Positions 27,201 through 37,461 are shown, numbered from the stretch's first letter. The stretch is DNA of 64,000 nucleotides from CALZFJ01 sp964459845 (GCA_964459845.1 CAYWOC010000001.1:124001-188000); one strand, 5' to 3'. Made by a program: numbers and translations. Notes: a model not told the origin generated them from the letters alone.

Positions 27201-27233
27201 CAAATATAGTCACAAAATGCGGTAATATGCAAA
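27201..27233 (-). promoter_or_regulatory. Promoter of the unknown three-gene operon
   Basis: Minus-strand TTTG (27230-27233), 21 bases, TATATTTG (27201-27208). An imperfect inverted repeat (ATTACACCGCA/TGCGGTAAT, 27192-27225) overlaps it. Confidence 0.55.
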
Positions 27234-27288
27234 TATTTTTAGGTAATTTTACCCTTAAATATTTTTTTATTGTGGCGTTCTTCTTCAT

Positions 27289-27296
27289 TATCTTTG
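27289..27296 (+). promoter_or_regulatory. Possible -7 box of the TPR gene
   Basis: TATCTTTG, 60 bases before ATG 27357. The only upstream TTG is at 16 bases, shorter than usual. Confidence 0.4.
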
Positions 27297-27356
27297 AAAT
27301 AATACTCATAAGCACAAAAAAAATCTCTATATTTGCATAATATAATTTCAATTGAC

Positions 27357-30300
27357 ATGAAAATTAGCAAAGCATTATTAGGAGTGTGCGCAGCATTGCC
27401 GCTATGCGTGAACGCTCAGGCTGACATAAAGACCACAACGCCCGAAGGGTTCCTCTCACGAGGCTTGCTCATGTATGGCGACAAGAATTATGTGGGTGCT
27501 ATCGACCAGTTGAAGCACCTCCACGAAATGCCTGCTTCGGCTTCTATGATTGAACAGGCCGATTTCTACATCGCACTGAGCCGATACGAGCGTGGCGAGA
27601 AGAAGTCTATCGATGAAATCATGAGGTTCATAAACAAATACCCTACCTCACACCTTGTACCTATGGCTTGGGCTAAAATCGGCGACTTCTATTTCTTCAA
27701 TGGAAAATATGGAGAGGCGATACGCGCCTACGAGAATGTGCGTGTTTCGGCTCTCGACGGCGACAGCGACCTCGACATGACTTACCGCGAGGGCTACTCT
27801 ATGCTGAGACTCGGGGAATTCGATTCTGCCAAGACACGTTTCGACCGCTTGTCATACACCTCGCGTTACCATGATGCCGGGACATTCTTCCACGGCTACA
27901 TCGACTACGCCAACAAGAACTACGACAGCGCACTCGAAAAATTCCGCAGCATCGACACCAACGGCGAGCTGAGCAACGCAGCCGAATACTACATTTGCCA
28001 AATCATGTTTGCCAAGAAGCAGTATCCCGAAGTTATCACCAAGGGGCGCAAGCTTATGCTCGACAGCCGCTGTGGCGAGTTCAGCAGCGAGCTGCAACGC
28101 CTCATAGGCGAGAGCCTGTATCACGAGGGCAACGATGCCGAGGCTGCAAAATATATCAACAGCTATATGGAATCTTGCGAAAGCGAGCCTGAACGCACTT
28201 CACAATACATACTTGGCGTAATCGATTTCCGCAACCGCAAATATGGCGACTGCATCGAGCATCTCGGAGGTGTCACCGGCAACGATGACGCATTGGCTCA
28301 AAGTGCCTATCTTTATATCGGGCAGTCGTATATCAAGACCGGCAACCTGAACTCGGCAGCTATGGCTTTCGAGAAAGCCTTCAATATGCCTTACGACCAA
28401 AACGTGCAGGAAACGGCTTTCTATAATTACGCTCTCACACAAAATGGCGGCGGACGCACTCCGTTCAACCGCTCTATCGACATCTTCGAGCAATTCCTCA
28501 ACAAATATCCTAAGTCGAAATATGCCAGCGACGTGGAAGACTATCTGATTAATGCATACATCAACGGCAACGACTATCAGCGTGCTTTGACGAGCATTTC
28601 TCACATCAAGTCGCCATCAAGCAAGGTGCTGAAAGCAAAACAAAGTGTGCTTTATCATCTCGGCGTGCAGTCGCTATCGAATGAGCAGATTTCCACTGCA
28701 CAGAAATACTTCAATCAGGCATACAGCCTCGGCAATTACGACACAGCTTTGCGCAACGAATGTTTGCTATGGATAGGCGAATGTCAATACCGCTCGGGGA
28801 AATATGCCGCTGCCGAGAAGAACCAGTCGGCATTTATCGCTGGCTCAGGCTCAAGCAACAAGAATTACGGCATAGCTCAATACAACCTTGGCTACTCCCG
28901 CTTCCAGCAACGCAACTACGGCTCTGCCCGAAGCGCATTCGAGAAGGCTGCGACAAGCAAGCTCACAGAGGATCTGCGCGCCGACGCATACAACCGCATT
29001 GGCGACACCTACTACTATGCCAAGCAATACACTGCCGCTGTTTCGGCTTACGACAATGCCCACAAGCTGAGCAAGACTGCTGGTGAATACGCATTGTTCC
29101 AGAAAGCTATGATGCAGGGACTTGCCAAGAACCATTCAGCCAAAATCAGCCAGCTCGACGAGCTGCTGCGGGAATATCCCAATTCGTCGATGGCTCCTAC
29201 GGCCATGCTCCAGAAAGGTGAGGCATATGTGGCTATGAACAACAGCAAAGCGGCCATCAGCACTTACGATGAACTGCTGCGACGCTACCCCAACAGTGCC
29301 GACGCACGCAAGGGACTGTTGCAGATGGCAATCACCGAGCGCAATGCCGGGAACGAAGCTGGAGCTATCAATTCCTACAAAAAGGTCATCAGCAACTATC
29401 CTACAAGCGAAGAGGCTTCAGTGGCTGCCGAAGACTTGAAGCTGATATATGCCGACAATGGCAACCTTCAGCAATATGCGTCGTTCTTGAACACGGTGAC
29501 AAACGGACCGAAACTTGATGTCAGTGAAATCGACCGCCTTACATTTGAGGCTGCCGAAAAGGCTTATATGGCTGAAAAATCGAGCATCACCAAGATGAAG
29601 AACTATGTGAGCAAATACCCTAACGGCGCTTACATCTCCAAAGCTCAGTACTACATAGCCCGCTACGAATACAAGAAAGGCAACTACACCGAGGCTCTTG
29701 CCGAAATCAACAAGGTGCTTGCCCGCACCACCGACTCTTCGTTTGCCGAAGATGCTTTGGCTATGAAGGGCGACATTCTGCTGCGTCAGAAGAAGGCGAA
29801 AGAGGCTCTTGCAACCTATGAGCAGCTTTTGCCCCGCGCTTCTTCTCACGACAACAAGCTGAACGCAAATCTCGGAATCATGCGCACCTCGCTCGAACTT
29901 GAGCGTTATGCGAATGTGGAGACAAGCGCAAATGCGCTACTCGCTCTTGGAGGTCTTTCGGCCGACGAGGAAAAAGAAGCCACTTTCAACCGCGCATTTG
30001 CACGTCTTAAGTTGAAGAAAGGTTCTGAGGCTCGCAAAGATTTGTCGTCGCTCGCCGAGAACACCCAGTCGGTGTATGGCGCAAGAGCTGCCTACGAGCT
30101 TGCCGACTATTACTACAATGCCGGCAACCTGAAAGATGCCGAAAAGGTGCTTAACGACTTTATCGACAACGGCACGCCTCACCAATACTGGCTGGCGCGC
30201 GGTTTCATCCTGCTTGCCGATGTTTACCACAAGCGTGGCGACAACTTCGAGGCTTGCGAATATCTCGAAAGCTTGAAAAACAATTATCCGGGCAAGGACG

Positions 30301-30377
30301 ACGACATCTTCAAGATGATCGACTCTCGCCTCAACTCTTGGAAGACTTCCAGCAAATCAAAATCGAAGAAAAAATAA
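27357..30377 (+). CDS. Large exported tetratricopeptide-repeat protein
   Basis: The 1006-residue protein starts at ATG 27357 (MKISKALLGVCAALPLCVNA), which gives a clean signal peptide; an upstream ATG at 27333 would bury it. Nearly the whole chain is TPR units (repeated patterns such as ALEKFRSI, AAMAFEKAF, SAFEKAAT, AISTYDELLRRYPNS, ALATYEQLL). The C-terminus is Lys/Ser-rich (KSKSKKK). It should be a periplasmic scaffold. The next gene, 21 bases on, encodes an outer-membrane barrel, and the two are conserved neighbours in Bacteroidales as I recall, so they may form an envelope complex. Exact role unknown. Confidence 0.85.
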   Translation: MKISKALLGVCAALPLCVNAQADIKTTTPEGFLSRGLLMYGDKNYVGAIDQLKHLHEMPASASMIEQADFYIALSRYERGEKKSIDEIMRFINKYPTSHLVPMAWAKIGDFYFFNGKYGEAIRAYENVRVSALDGDSDLDMTYREGYSMLRLGEFDSAKTRFDRLSYTSRYHDAGTFFHGYIDYANKNYDSALEKFRSIDTNGELSNAAEYYICQIMFAKKQYPEVITKGRKLMLDSRCGEFSSELQRLIGESLYHEGNDAEAAKYINSYMESCESEPERTSQYILGVIDFRNRKYGDCIEHLGGVTGNDDALAQSAYLYIGQSYIKTGNLNSAAMAFEKAFNMPYDQNVQETAFYNYALTQNGGGRTPFNRSIDIFEQFLNKYPKSKYASDVEDYLINAYINGNDYQRALTSISHIKSPSSKVLKAKQSVLYHLGVQSLSNEQISTAQKYFNQAYSLGNYDTALRNECLLWIGECQYRSGKYAAAEKNQSAFIAGSGSSNKNYGIAQYNLGYSRFQQRNYGSARSAFEKAATSKLTEDLRADAYNRIGDTYYYAKQYTAAVSAYDNAHKLSKTAGEYALFQKAMMQGLAKNHSAKISQLDELLREYPNSSMAPTAMLQKGEAYVAMNNSKAAISTYDELLRRYPNSADARKGLLQMAITERNAGNEAGAINSYKKVISNYPTSEEASVAAEDLKLIYADNGNLQQYASFLNTVTNGPKLDVSEIDRLTFEAAEKAYMAEKSSITKMKNYVSKYPNGAYISKAQYYIARYEYKKGNYTEALAEINKVLARTTDSSFAEDALAMKGDILLRQKKAKEALATYEQLLPRASSHDNKLNANLGIMRTSLELERYANVETSANALLALGGLSADEEKEATFNRAFARLKLKKGSEARKDLSSLAENTQSVYGARAAYELADYYYNAGNLKDAEKVLNDFIDNGTPHQYWLARGFILLADVYHKRGDNFEACEYLESLKNNYPGKDDDIFKMIDSRLNSWKTSSKSKSKKK

Positions 30378-30398
30378 CAAAGCCTTTTTTTACAGAAT

Positions 30399-32174
30399 AT
30401 GAAAATGAACAACAAACATATCATTTTGTCGCTCGCTATTGCGGGCTTTGCAAATGTGGCTTTTGCACAGAACGACCTCACAAAAGAGATTACTGTGGAG
30501 ACCGACTATAAGCCAACTGAACAGAAGGCTACAAAACTGAACAAGCTGCCGGCTGTCACAAAATCCACCACCAAGACTGCCGCGCTGAAATATAGCGACT
30601 GGGCAGTGCCTGCCACCGTGAACCCCACGATGCCTCTCATGGCTCCTTATGGATACAACACATTCCACGCATTTTCGAAACACCGCGGATACTTTGACTT
30701 CTCGGTCGGCTCGCTGCTGAATCTCACTGGCAGCGCGGGCTATAAGATTATCGACACCGACCCCACAGAACTCAACTTGTGGATTCAGCACAATTCCACT
30801 TGGGCAGGTCGAAACAAATCGTGCCATCTGCCTGGCGACCTTATCGAAGCTCAAAAGCAAAAGTTCAACGACAACACGGTAGGCATCGACCTGTCACACA
30901 GTTTCCATCAAGGCTCTCTTACGGCTTCCGCATTCTATCACTACGACCACTTCAACTACTATGGCGGCTACAACCTGTCGCACAAGCAGGTCGTAAGTCC
31001 CGACGGCAGCATCTCCCCTGCCACCACATACGACATTGAGGGCTGGGACAAGCCGGATATGCAGCAGACGGTTAGCGAGTTTCAAGCAAAGCTGGGCTGG
31101 GCAAACCGCCGCAGCGATGATGCTTTGCAGTATTCTGCAAGCCTCTTGTTCAATCACTTCGGATTCTCAAAAGACCTGATGCGCACACCGAGCAATAAGG
31201 GCAATGCCGACAACTACATACGTCTTGCCCTGTTCGGAGAAACGCCTCACAGCCACAGCGCGCGAGTTGGTGCCAACGTCAATATCGACTATCTCGGTCG
31301 CTCGCTGCAAGTCCTAACCGAAGGCGGCGAATACGAGTCCTCAAACCGTGGCGTGGGACTTGTGAATCTTGCTCCATATTTCAAATACGAAAGCGGCTCG
31401 TTCAACGTCAAACTTGGCGTGAACTTCGACCTGTCGCTCAACGACGGGACTTCGTTCCGCATTGCGCCAAACGTTGATTTGAGCTATGCTTTCACTGATG
31501 GTTTCTCATTCTATGCCGAGGCGAAAGGGGGCAAGCAGCTTGTCACTCTTCGCGACATATACAGCTATAACCGATACATTAATCCGGCTTGTGACTTTGT
31601 AAATTCACACACCCCCCTTGATACCGAAGGCGGTTTCAAGATTGGTCCGTTCTCGGGATTCCATGCCAAGCTGTTCGGCGGATATGGAATTTTCAAGAAT
31701 GTGAATATGCCATTCTGCGACGAGCCAAGCAGCACTGCTTGCTCGCTTTATATGCCCACCGACATAAAAGGCTGGAAAGCAGGCTTTGAGCTTGGATATA
31801 AATTCCGCTCTATAGCTGAGGCTAAGGTGAATGCAACATATTCCCCACAAGATGCCGAAAAGGGTTATTTCACCGGATTCGACCGTGCTAAATTCGTGGG
31901 AAACGCTTCAATCAGCGTCACTCCTATCAGTCATCTGAAAATAGGAATCGACTATCAACTGCGCTGCAAGCGTTGGTCGGCTACCAATGCCGAGGGGTAC
32001 TGCTTTGAGCTTGGCGACTGTAGCAACCTCAGCCTCGGAGCAAGCTATCAAGTTACAGACATAATTACGGTATTTGCTCAAGGCAACAATTTGCTCAACA
32101 AGAAGTGGGACAACTACTACGGAATGGCGGCACAGCAGCTTAATGTGCTTGGCGGCATATCGATAGTATTCTAA
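30399..32174 (+). CDS. Outer-membrane beta-barrel protein without plug
   Basis: The 591-residue protein has a signal peptide (about residues 1-24, ending VAFAQ), a short periplasmic lead (KEITVETDYKPTEQKA) and then alternating strands with turns rich in Gly/Asn/Asp to a C-terminal Phe (LGGISIVF), typical of an outer-membrane barrel. It lacks the plug of true TonB-dependent receptors, though it is often annotated as receptor-like. It is co-transcribed with the TPR protein upstream and ruvB downstream (28-base gap). Confidence 0.8.
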   Translation: MKMNNKHIILSLAIAGFANVAFAQNDLTKEITVETDYKPTEQKATKLNKLPAVTKSTTKTAALKYSDWAVPATVNPTMPLMAPYGYNTFHAFSKHRGYFDFSVGSLLNLTGSAGYKIIDTDPTELNLWIQHNSTWAGRNKSCHLPGDLIEAQKQKFNDNTVGIDLSHSFHQGSLTASAFYHYDHFNYYGGYNLSHKQVVSPDGSISPATTYDIEGWDKPDMQQTVSEFQAKLGWANRRSDDALQYSASLLFNHFGFSKDLMRTPSNKGNADNYIRLALFGETPHSHSARVGANVNIDYLGRSLQVLTEGGEYESSNRGVGLVNLAPYFKYESGSFNVKLGVNFDLSLNDGTSFRIAPNVDLSYAFTDGFSFYAEAKGGKQLVTLRDIYSYNRYINPACDFVNSHTPLDTEGGFKIGPFSGFHAKLFGGYGIFKNVNMPFCDEPSSTACSLYMPTDIKGWKAGFELGYKFRSIAEAKVNATYSPQDAEKGYFTGFDRAKFVGNASISVTPISHLKIGIDYQLRCKRWSATNAEGYCFELGDCSNLSLGASYQVTDIITVFAQGNNLLNKKWDNYYGMAAQQLNVLGGISIVF

Positions 32175-32202
32175 TCGCCCACTATATTTATCTACAGAAT
32201 TT

Positions 32203-33222
32203 ATGGATGAAAATTTCGACATAAGAACCGAACGCCTCGAAAGCGACCGCGATTTTGAGAAAGCTCTCCGCCCCGAGGCGTTCGACGACTTCAGCGGCCA
32301 GGAGAAAATCATCGAGAACCTTCGGGTATTCGTCGCCGCTGCGCGTATGCGTGGCGAGGCTCTTGACCACATGCTGCTGCATGGTCCCCCAGGACTTGGA
32401 AAGACTACCCTGTCAAACATTGTGGCAAATGAGCTTGGCGTTGGATTTAAGGTAACTTCCGGTCCTGTGCTCGACAAGCCGGGCGACCTTGCTGGCATTC
32501 TCACGTCACTTGAAGAGAACGATGTGCTTTTCATAGATGAGATACATCGCCTCAGCCCTGTCGTGGAGGAGTATCTGTATTCGGCTATGGAAGATTACCG
32601 CATCGACATTATGATTGACAAAGGCCCGGGAGCCCGCTCTGTGCAGTTGTCGCTGTCACCGTTCACGCTGATTGGCGCAACCACCCGCAGCGGTCTGCTC
32701 ACATCGCCTTTGCGCGCTCGGTTCGGCATCAATTGCCACCTCGAATACTACGACCATTCGATACTTGAGGCTATTGTAAAGCGCTCTGCTCGTCTGCTCG
32801 GTGTGCCTATCACCGACTCTGCCGCGCTGGAGATTGCTCTGCGCAGCCGTGGCACCCCTCGAATCGCAAATGCGCTGCTGCGCCGTGTGCGTGACTTCGC
32901 ACAGGTGAAAGGAAATGGGCGCATCGACACCGAGATTGCCCGGTTCTCGCTCGAAGCTCTGAACATCGACAAATATGGACTTGATGAAATCGACAACAAG
33001 ATTCTCACTACCATCATCGACAAGTTCAAGGGCGGGCCTGTGGGTCTTACCACCATCGCCACCGCTCTTGGCGAAGATGCCGGGACTGTGGAGGAGGTGT
33101 ATGAGCCTTATCTCATAAAAGAGGGGTTCATAAAGCGCACTCCACGAGGCAGGGAGGTCACCGACCTCGCCTATGAGCATCTGCACCGGAATCGTGTGGC
33201 TGCCCCAGGAACTCTGTTCTGA
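32203..33222 (+). CDS. ruvB: Holliday junction branch migration ATPase RuvB
   Basis: The 339-residue protein has FDDFSGQEKIIENL, Walker A HGPPGLGKTTLS, Walker B VLFIDEIHRLSP, sensor 1 IGATTRSG and the arginine finger LRARFGI, then a winged-helix C-terminus (EPYLIKEGFIKRTPRGREVT). It drives branch migration with RuvA in recombination repair. Confidence 0.98.
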   Translation: MDENFDIRTERLESDRDFEKALRPEAFDDFSGQEKIIENLRVFVAAARMRGEALDHMLLHGPPGLGKTTLSNIVANELGVGFKVTSGPVLDKPGDLAGILTSLEENDVLFIDEIHRLSPVVEEYLYSAMEDYRIDIMIDKGPGARSVQLSLSPFTLIGATTRSGLLTSPLRARFGINCHLEYYDHSILEAIVKRSARLLGVPITDSAALEIALRSRGTPRIANALLRRVRDFAQVKGNGRIDTEIARFSLEALNIDKYGLDEIDNKILTTIIDKFKGGPVGLTTIATALGEDAGTVEEVYEPYLIKEGFIKRTPRGREVTDLAYEHLHRNRVAAPGTLF

Positions 33223-33256
33223 TTGAAATTTATATCTACAGTATTTAAAACTACAG

Positions 33257-34726
33257 ATGGCATCATTAAAATCTTTAGCAAAAGAAACAGCAATATATGG
33301 ATTAAGCAGCATCATAGGCAGATTTCTCAATTATCTGCTTGTGCCGCTCTACACCGCAAAACTTTCGGCTGAATCGGGAGGATATGGCATCATCACAAAT
33401 GTATATTCCTATGTGGCACTGCTTTTTGTAATTCTCACCTATGGTATGGAGACCACGTTCTTTCGGTTCTCCAACAAAAGTGACGAAAATCCGCAGCGCG
33501 TGTATTCCACCACTCTGATTTCTGTGGGCAGCACCTCGCTGCTGTTCATGGCGCTCGTTATGCTGTTCATATCGCCTATTTCGAGGCTCATCGGCTATGC
33601 CGACCACCCCGAGTACATAGCCATAATGGCAAGCTGCGTGGCTATCGATGCCTTCCAGGCTATCCCTTTCGCCTACTTGCGCTATAAGAAGCGTCCCATA
33701 AAGTTTGCTGCGCTGAAGTTGCTGTTCATTTTCATGAACATATCGCTCAACCTGATTTATTTCGTGCTGCTGCCGAGCTTATATAAGTCGCACCCCGATA
33801 TTATAGGTAAAATCTACGACCCCACCATCGGTGTAGGCTACGCCTTCATCCTCAACCTTGTGTGCACAGCCTCAATCACGCTATTCTTCAAGGCTGAGCT
33901 TTCTGGCTTCAAATATGTGTTCGACCGCGAGCTTTTGCACCGTATGCTGAAATACAGCTTGCCCATCCTGCTGCTCGGAATCGCCGGCATCCTCAACCAG
34001 ACTGCCGACAAGATTCTGTTTCCGTTTATCTGTTCGGCAGATAATGCATCACGCGAACTTGGGATATATGGTGCGGCAAGCAAGATTGCCATGATTATGG
34101 CTATGATTACGCAGGCTTTCCGATATGCCTACGAGCCATTTGTGTTCAGCAAGAGCAAGGAGCGCGACAGCAAGGAGACCTACGCCAAAGCGATGAAGTT
34201 CTTCATCATATTCACACTGCTTGCATTCCTTGCTGTGATTGCCTACATCGACATCCTGAAGCACCTTATTGCCCCCGACTACTGGAGCGGGCTGCAAGTG
34301 GTGCCTATCGTGATGGTGGCTGAAATCATGATGGGAATATACTTCAACCTGTCGTTCTGGTACAAGCTGATTGACCAGACGATGTGGGGAGCCGTGTTCT
34401 CTGGCATAGGATGCGCCGTGCTTGTGGCAGTGAACGTGATTTTCGTGCCACTCTACGGATATATGGCGTGTGCTTGGGCTGGCTGTGCCGGCTATGGCAC
34501 AGCCATGCTGCTCTCTTATTTTGTGGGACAAAAGAAATATCCCATCAACTATCCGCTCAAGAGCATCTTCGGCTACACGCTGCTGGCTGCCGCAATCTAT
34601 TGCATATTCACAGTCATTCCCGAGATGAACATGTGGCTGGAAGCCGCCATCAAATCGGTATTCCTGATTTTATTTCTCGCAGTGATAGTCAAAGCCGAAC
34701 ATTTCAAAATAAAGCTTCCACACTGA
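33257..34726 (+). CDS. Wzx-like polysaccharide flippase (MOP superfamily)
   Basis: The 489-residue protein has about 12-14 membrane spans and begins LKSLAKETAIYGLSSIIGRFLNYL, the usual start of lipopolysaccharide/O-antigen flippases. FVFSKSKERDSKETYAKAMKFF in the middle is a common cytoplasmic loop pattern. It would flip lipid-linked saccharides across the inner membrane; cargo is unknown. It follows ruvB by 34 bases and ends at a strong bidirectional terminator. Confidence 0.88.
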   Translation: MASLKSLAKETAIYGLSSIIGRFLNYLLVPLYTAKLSAESGGYGIITNVYSYVALLFVILTYGMETTFFRFSNKSDENPQRVYSTTLISVGSTSLLFMALVMLFISPISRLIGYADHPEYIAIMASCVAIDAFQAIPFAYLRYKKRPIKFAALKLLFIFMNISLNLIYFVLLPSLYKSHPDIIGKIYDPTIGVGYAFILNLVCTASITLFFKAELSGFKYVFDRELLHRMLKYSLPILLLGIAGILNQTADKILFPFICSADNASRELGIYGAASKIAMIMAMITQAFRYAYEPFVFSKSKERDSKETYAKAMKFFIIFTLLAFLAVIAYIDILKHLIAPDYWSGLQVVPIVMVAEIMMGIYFNLSFWYKLIDQTMWGAVFSGIGCAVLVAVNVIFVPLYGYMACAWAGCAGYGTAMLLSYFVGQKKYPINYPLKSIFGYTLLAAAIYCIFTVIPEMNMWLEAAIKSVFLILFLAVIVKAEHFKIKLPH

Positions 34727-34751
34727 TGCTCTTCAAAGCATCATCACCCAC

Positions 34752-34810
34752 AAAAAAACAAAACAGACCAATATCGCCGCTCTTGGCTTACTGGTCTGTT
34801 TTGTTTTTTT
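34752..34810. terminator. Strong bidirectional terminator
   Basis: A perfect 19-bp stem made of an A-tract and AACAGACCA (34752-34770) pairing with TGGTCTGTT and a T-tract (34792-34810), between convergent genes. Confidence 0.92.
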
Positions 34811-34824
34811 ATAGTTGATATTGG

Positions 34825-37320
34825 CTATTTCACTGCTATTTTAGCCACTTTGTTCGCACCGTTTTGGGTGATGCTTAGGAAATAGATACCTTCTGCGAGG
34901 GTTAAGCCTTCTACAGTCGCCTCTCCTGCCTCGGCTTTAAAACTTGCCGATTTCACTTTCTGTCCTGCGGTATTGTAGATTGCCACATTTGCCAATCCAG
35001 CCTTGTTGAACATCAATGTGATAGGCTCTCCTTTCTCAAAGACATTCTTCACCACTCCGAATCCGACCATAGATGTTATGTCTGCAACTTTGCCGCTACC
35101 TCCAAATGCGGCATATACGCCTTCAAACCCTGGGACATTGATAGTGTAGGCTTTGTTTGCAGTCGATGAACCCATTGTGAAGTATATGTATTTTATTTTT
35201 ATAGGATACACTCCTATATTAGTCGCGTCACACCACGAGTCCATCGGCACATCCACAATGGCTGTTTCGCCAGCCTTCAATTCAGGAGTCAACTTCACGT
35301 TCTCTTTCACGCCATCTGCTGTCTCAAGCGAGAATGTGATACTCTTCACCTGTGCTTCACCGGCATCGATGCGCATACGCAATGTGTCGGGCAAGCTCCA
35401 CATTGTCAATTCCTTCGCAAGTTTGATATATGGCGAACGTCCTGATTTGCCTGTGTATGTGTAGCTGAATCCGTTCTCCAAGGCAGCGATTTTGCCTCCT
35501 GTGCCGCCCACTTGGGTTATTGTCCATGTGGCAGGGTCAAAATTTGGGTCGATAGCCATAGCCCGTGCAGTAGGTTTCTCCACAACCACCTTCATAGCTC
35601 CGTCAAACCCATCCACTTTGCCATGAACGTAAGTCGTTCCGTTGCTTACGCCTTTCAGCACACCCGATTGGGCATCAATCTCAGCAATAGTCGCATCTTC
35701 GCTGCTCCAAGTGAGTGCGGCTGGGTCGAGAAGCAGATAGTCCTCATTCACCTTTGAAAGCACCTCAACGGGATAAGATTGTAGACCATCGTTCACTATG
35801 CTCTCGTGAGCCATTTTCAGTTCTGTGGATGGCACTATCGTCACAGGTATCGACGCTGTGATACCGTTATATGTGGCTGTCAATGCGCATGTCCCGCTAC
35901 CATTACCCACAAACGTTGCGCCATCCTCCTTGATTTCACCAAGCTGCGATGGGCAACTCAGTTTCACGCCCTTTACATCGGTGTCGATGAGCAATCCATA
36001 TTTGTTGAACCCGAAAAACTTAGGTGTATATATTCCATATTTAGGGAACTGCATCGCCCAATCCACGAAGCGTATTTCTGCTATTTCGGTGTCGGTAGGT
36101 GCCATGCACACGGCAAATATTGCATTGGCATCGGCTCGCTCATTGCCGTCGCTCGGGATATTGCGTATGCCAAGTGCCTGAGTGTAGCATGTCGAAGAGC
36201 CTCCACCGTCCATATTCATGGCGCGAGAAGCTCCGGCATACAGCATGATGTCTGATAGCTGTCCTGTGCGTGCGCCGTTAGATATGGCTGAACGTCCGTC
36301 AATCACCATCATAATCAATTTCTTGCCGTCGGCAGTGAAGCCTATGCCAGTGCGCGGATGCACAGAGCCGTCATCGGTGTTGGTCAATGTCACGCCATTG
36401 GCTGTAGTGATTACGTTGCCCGAAATCATCTGCTGAGGAACGATGCTCACTCCGTCGATTGTCACATTCGAGGTCATAGTCACCTCATCGCCTATTTTCA
36501 GTGAGTTCACAAAGTCGTATGCGCCAGTGTTGCCGCCTTCGGTCGAGCTGCCGCATCCGTGAAGTACAAATCCACCGGCTGGAATATCCATATCACCTGC
36601 GGTGCTTGGCGCACTTGTTATCACGAATTTGCACGGCACGCCGGCTTTGAACTGCGACCCTTCGGCCACTCGTGCCTGCACCTCCACGCTGCCGGCTTGC
36701 TTCTCGTCGGTTCCGCTGAAGTATTTCGATGTATATAGGGTTATCCCCTCTCCATACGCTCCCACATTCACGCCCTTGAATGATGTCACGCGGTCGCCGC
36801 AAGTGGCTGTATTGTTAAGGAATGTGGCACGGCCTATATACGGGACATTGTTCACGTCGAGGGCAAATTGCACGAGCTGTTCACTCGTTTTGAATATCTC
36901 GCCATCCACAATCGACGCACTTATCGGTCCGCCCACGCGCGACTCTCCGCGCATCGTTGTTCCGCTGGTCTCCCAAAAGTCGCCGTTCACCCCGGCAAAA
37001 TATTGCTCGCCCTCTATCGAGCGGCGTTTTGCCATCGCCGATGTAGTCTCCGAGCCTGCCATCTTGTCCTTGCCGCTCACCGAGCGCACTGCCACCGTGG
37101 GAGCCTCAAGATCTACGGTGAGATAAAACACGCGCAAGTTGTAGGCTGGTCCAGTGAACAGCAGTGAGGTCTGTGTTGTGCCGGGTCCCACTTTGGCATG
37201 GAACAGCGTATCCACTTTGAACGTAGTCCCAAGCAGGTCGTAAGTGTAATTGCCTCCCGCAAATGCCGACGATGCAAGCATTGCCAACGAAGCTAAAAAC
37301 AGTGTAGATTTTCTCTTCAT
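34825..37320 (-). CDS. Phosphodiester glycosidase-like protein with T9SS tail
   Basis: The 831-residue protein has a signal peptide (ending SSAFAG), a NAGPA-like phosphodiester glycosidase domain (about residues 50-400, with FAGVNGDFW, HPRTGIGFT and MNMDGGGSSTCY), bacterial Ig-like segments (about 440-590, such as LTWSSEDATIAEIDAQSG), a galactose-binding-like or other beta domain, and a T9SS C-terminal tail (VAIYNTAGQKV, LAEGIYFLSI, KVAKIAVK). The NAGPA family removes GlcNAc-type caps from phosphodiesters; the same fold occurs in exopolysaccharide-related proteins. It would be delivered to the cell surface. It is divergent from the amylase gene. Confidence 0.85.
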   Translation of the reverse strand: MKRKSTLFLASLAMLASSAFAGGNYTYDLLGTTFKVDTLFHAKVGPGTTQTSLLFTGPAYNLRVFYLTVDLEAPTVAVRSVSGKDKMAGSETTSAMAKRRSIEGEQYFAGVNGDFWETSGTTMRGESRVGGPISASIVDGEIFKTSEQLVQFALDVNNVPYIGRATFLNNTATCGDRVTSFKGVNVGAYGEGITLYTSKYFSGTDEKQAGSVEVQARVAEGSQFKAGVPCKFVITSAPSTAGDMDIPAGGFVLHGCGSSTEGGNTGAYDFVNSLKIGDEVTMTSNVTIDGVSIVPQQMISGNVITTANGVTLTNTDDGSVHPRTGIGFTADGKKLIMMVIDGRSAISNGARTGQLSDIMLYAGASRAMNMDGGGSSTCYTQALGIRNIPSDGNERADANAIFAVCMAPTDTEIAEIRFVDWAMQFPKYGIYTPKFFGFNKYGLLIDTDVKGVKLSCPSQLGEIKEDGATFVGNGSGTCALTATYNGITASIPVTIVPSTELKMAHESIVNDGLQSYPVEVLSKVNEDYLLLDPAALTWSSEDATIAEIDAQSGVLKGVSNGTTYVHGKVDGFDGAMKVVVEKPTARAMAIDPNFDPATWTITQVGGTGGKIAALENGFSYTYTGKSGRSPYIKLAKELTMWSLPDTLRMRIDAGEAQVKSITFSLETADGVKENVKLTPELKAGETAIVDVPMDSWCDATNIGVYPIKIKYIYFTMGSSTANKAYTINVPGFEGVYAAFGGSGKVADITSMVGFGVVKNVFEKGEPITLMFNKAGLANVAIYNTAGQKVKSASFKAEAGEATVEGLTLAEGIYFLSITQNGANKVAKIAVK

Positions 37321-37461
37321 GTCCTGTAGTTTTTGTTTGGATTGGTTTTTATTTATAGTATTATAGTCGTCTCTTTGTTTTATTCCAAATCGGTCATCAG
37401 GATTTGCTGCATAAAATTACGCAAGATTATCCACACTGCAAAATTTTCGGTACCAATAATT

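Noticed and set aside
30399..32174. Barrel protein as a TonB-dependent receptor
   Set aside because: The plug domain motifs seen in the two SusC proteins of this window are absent.
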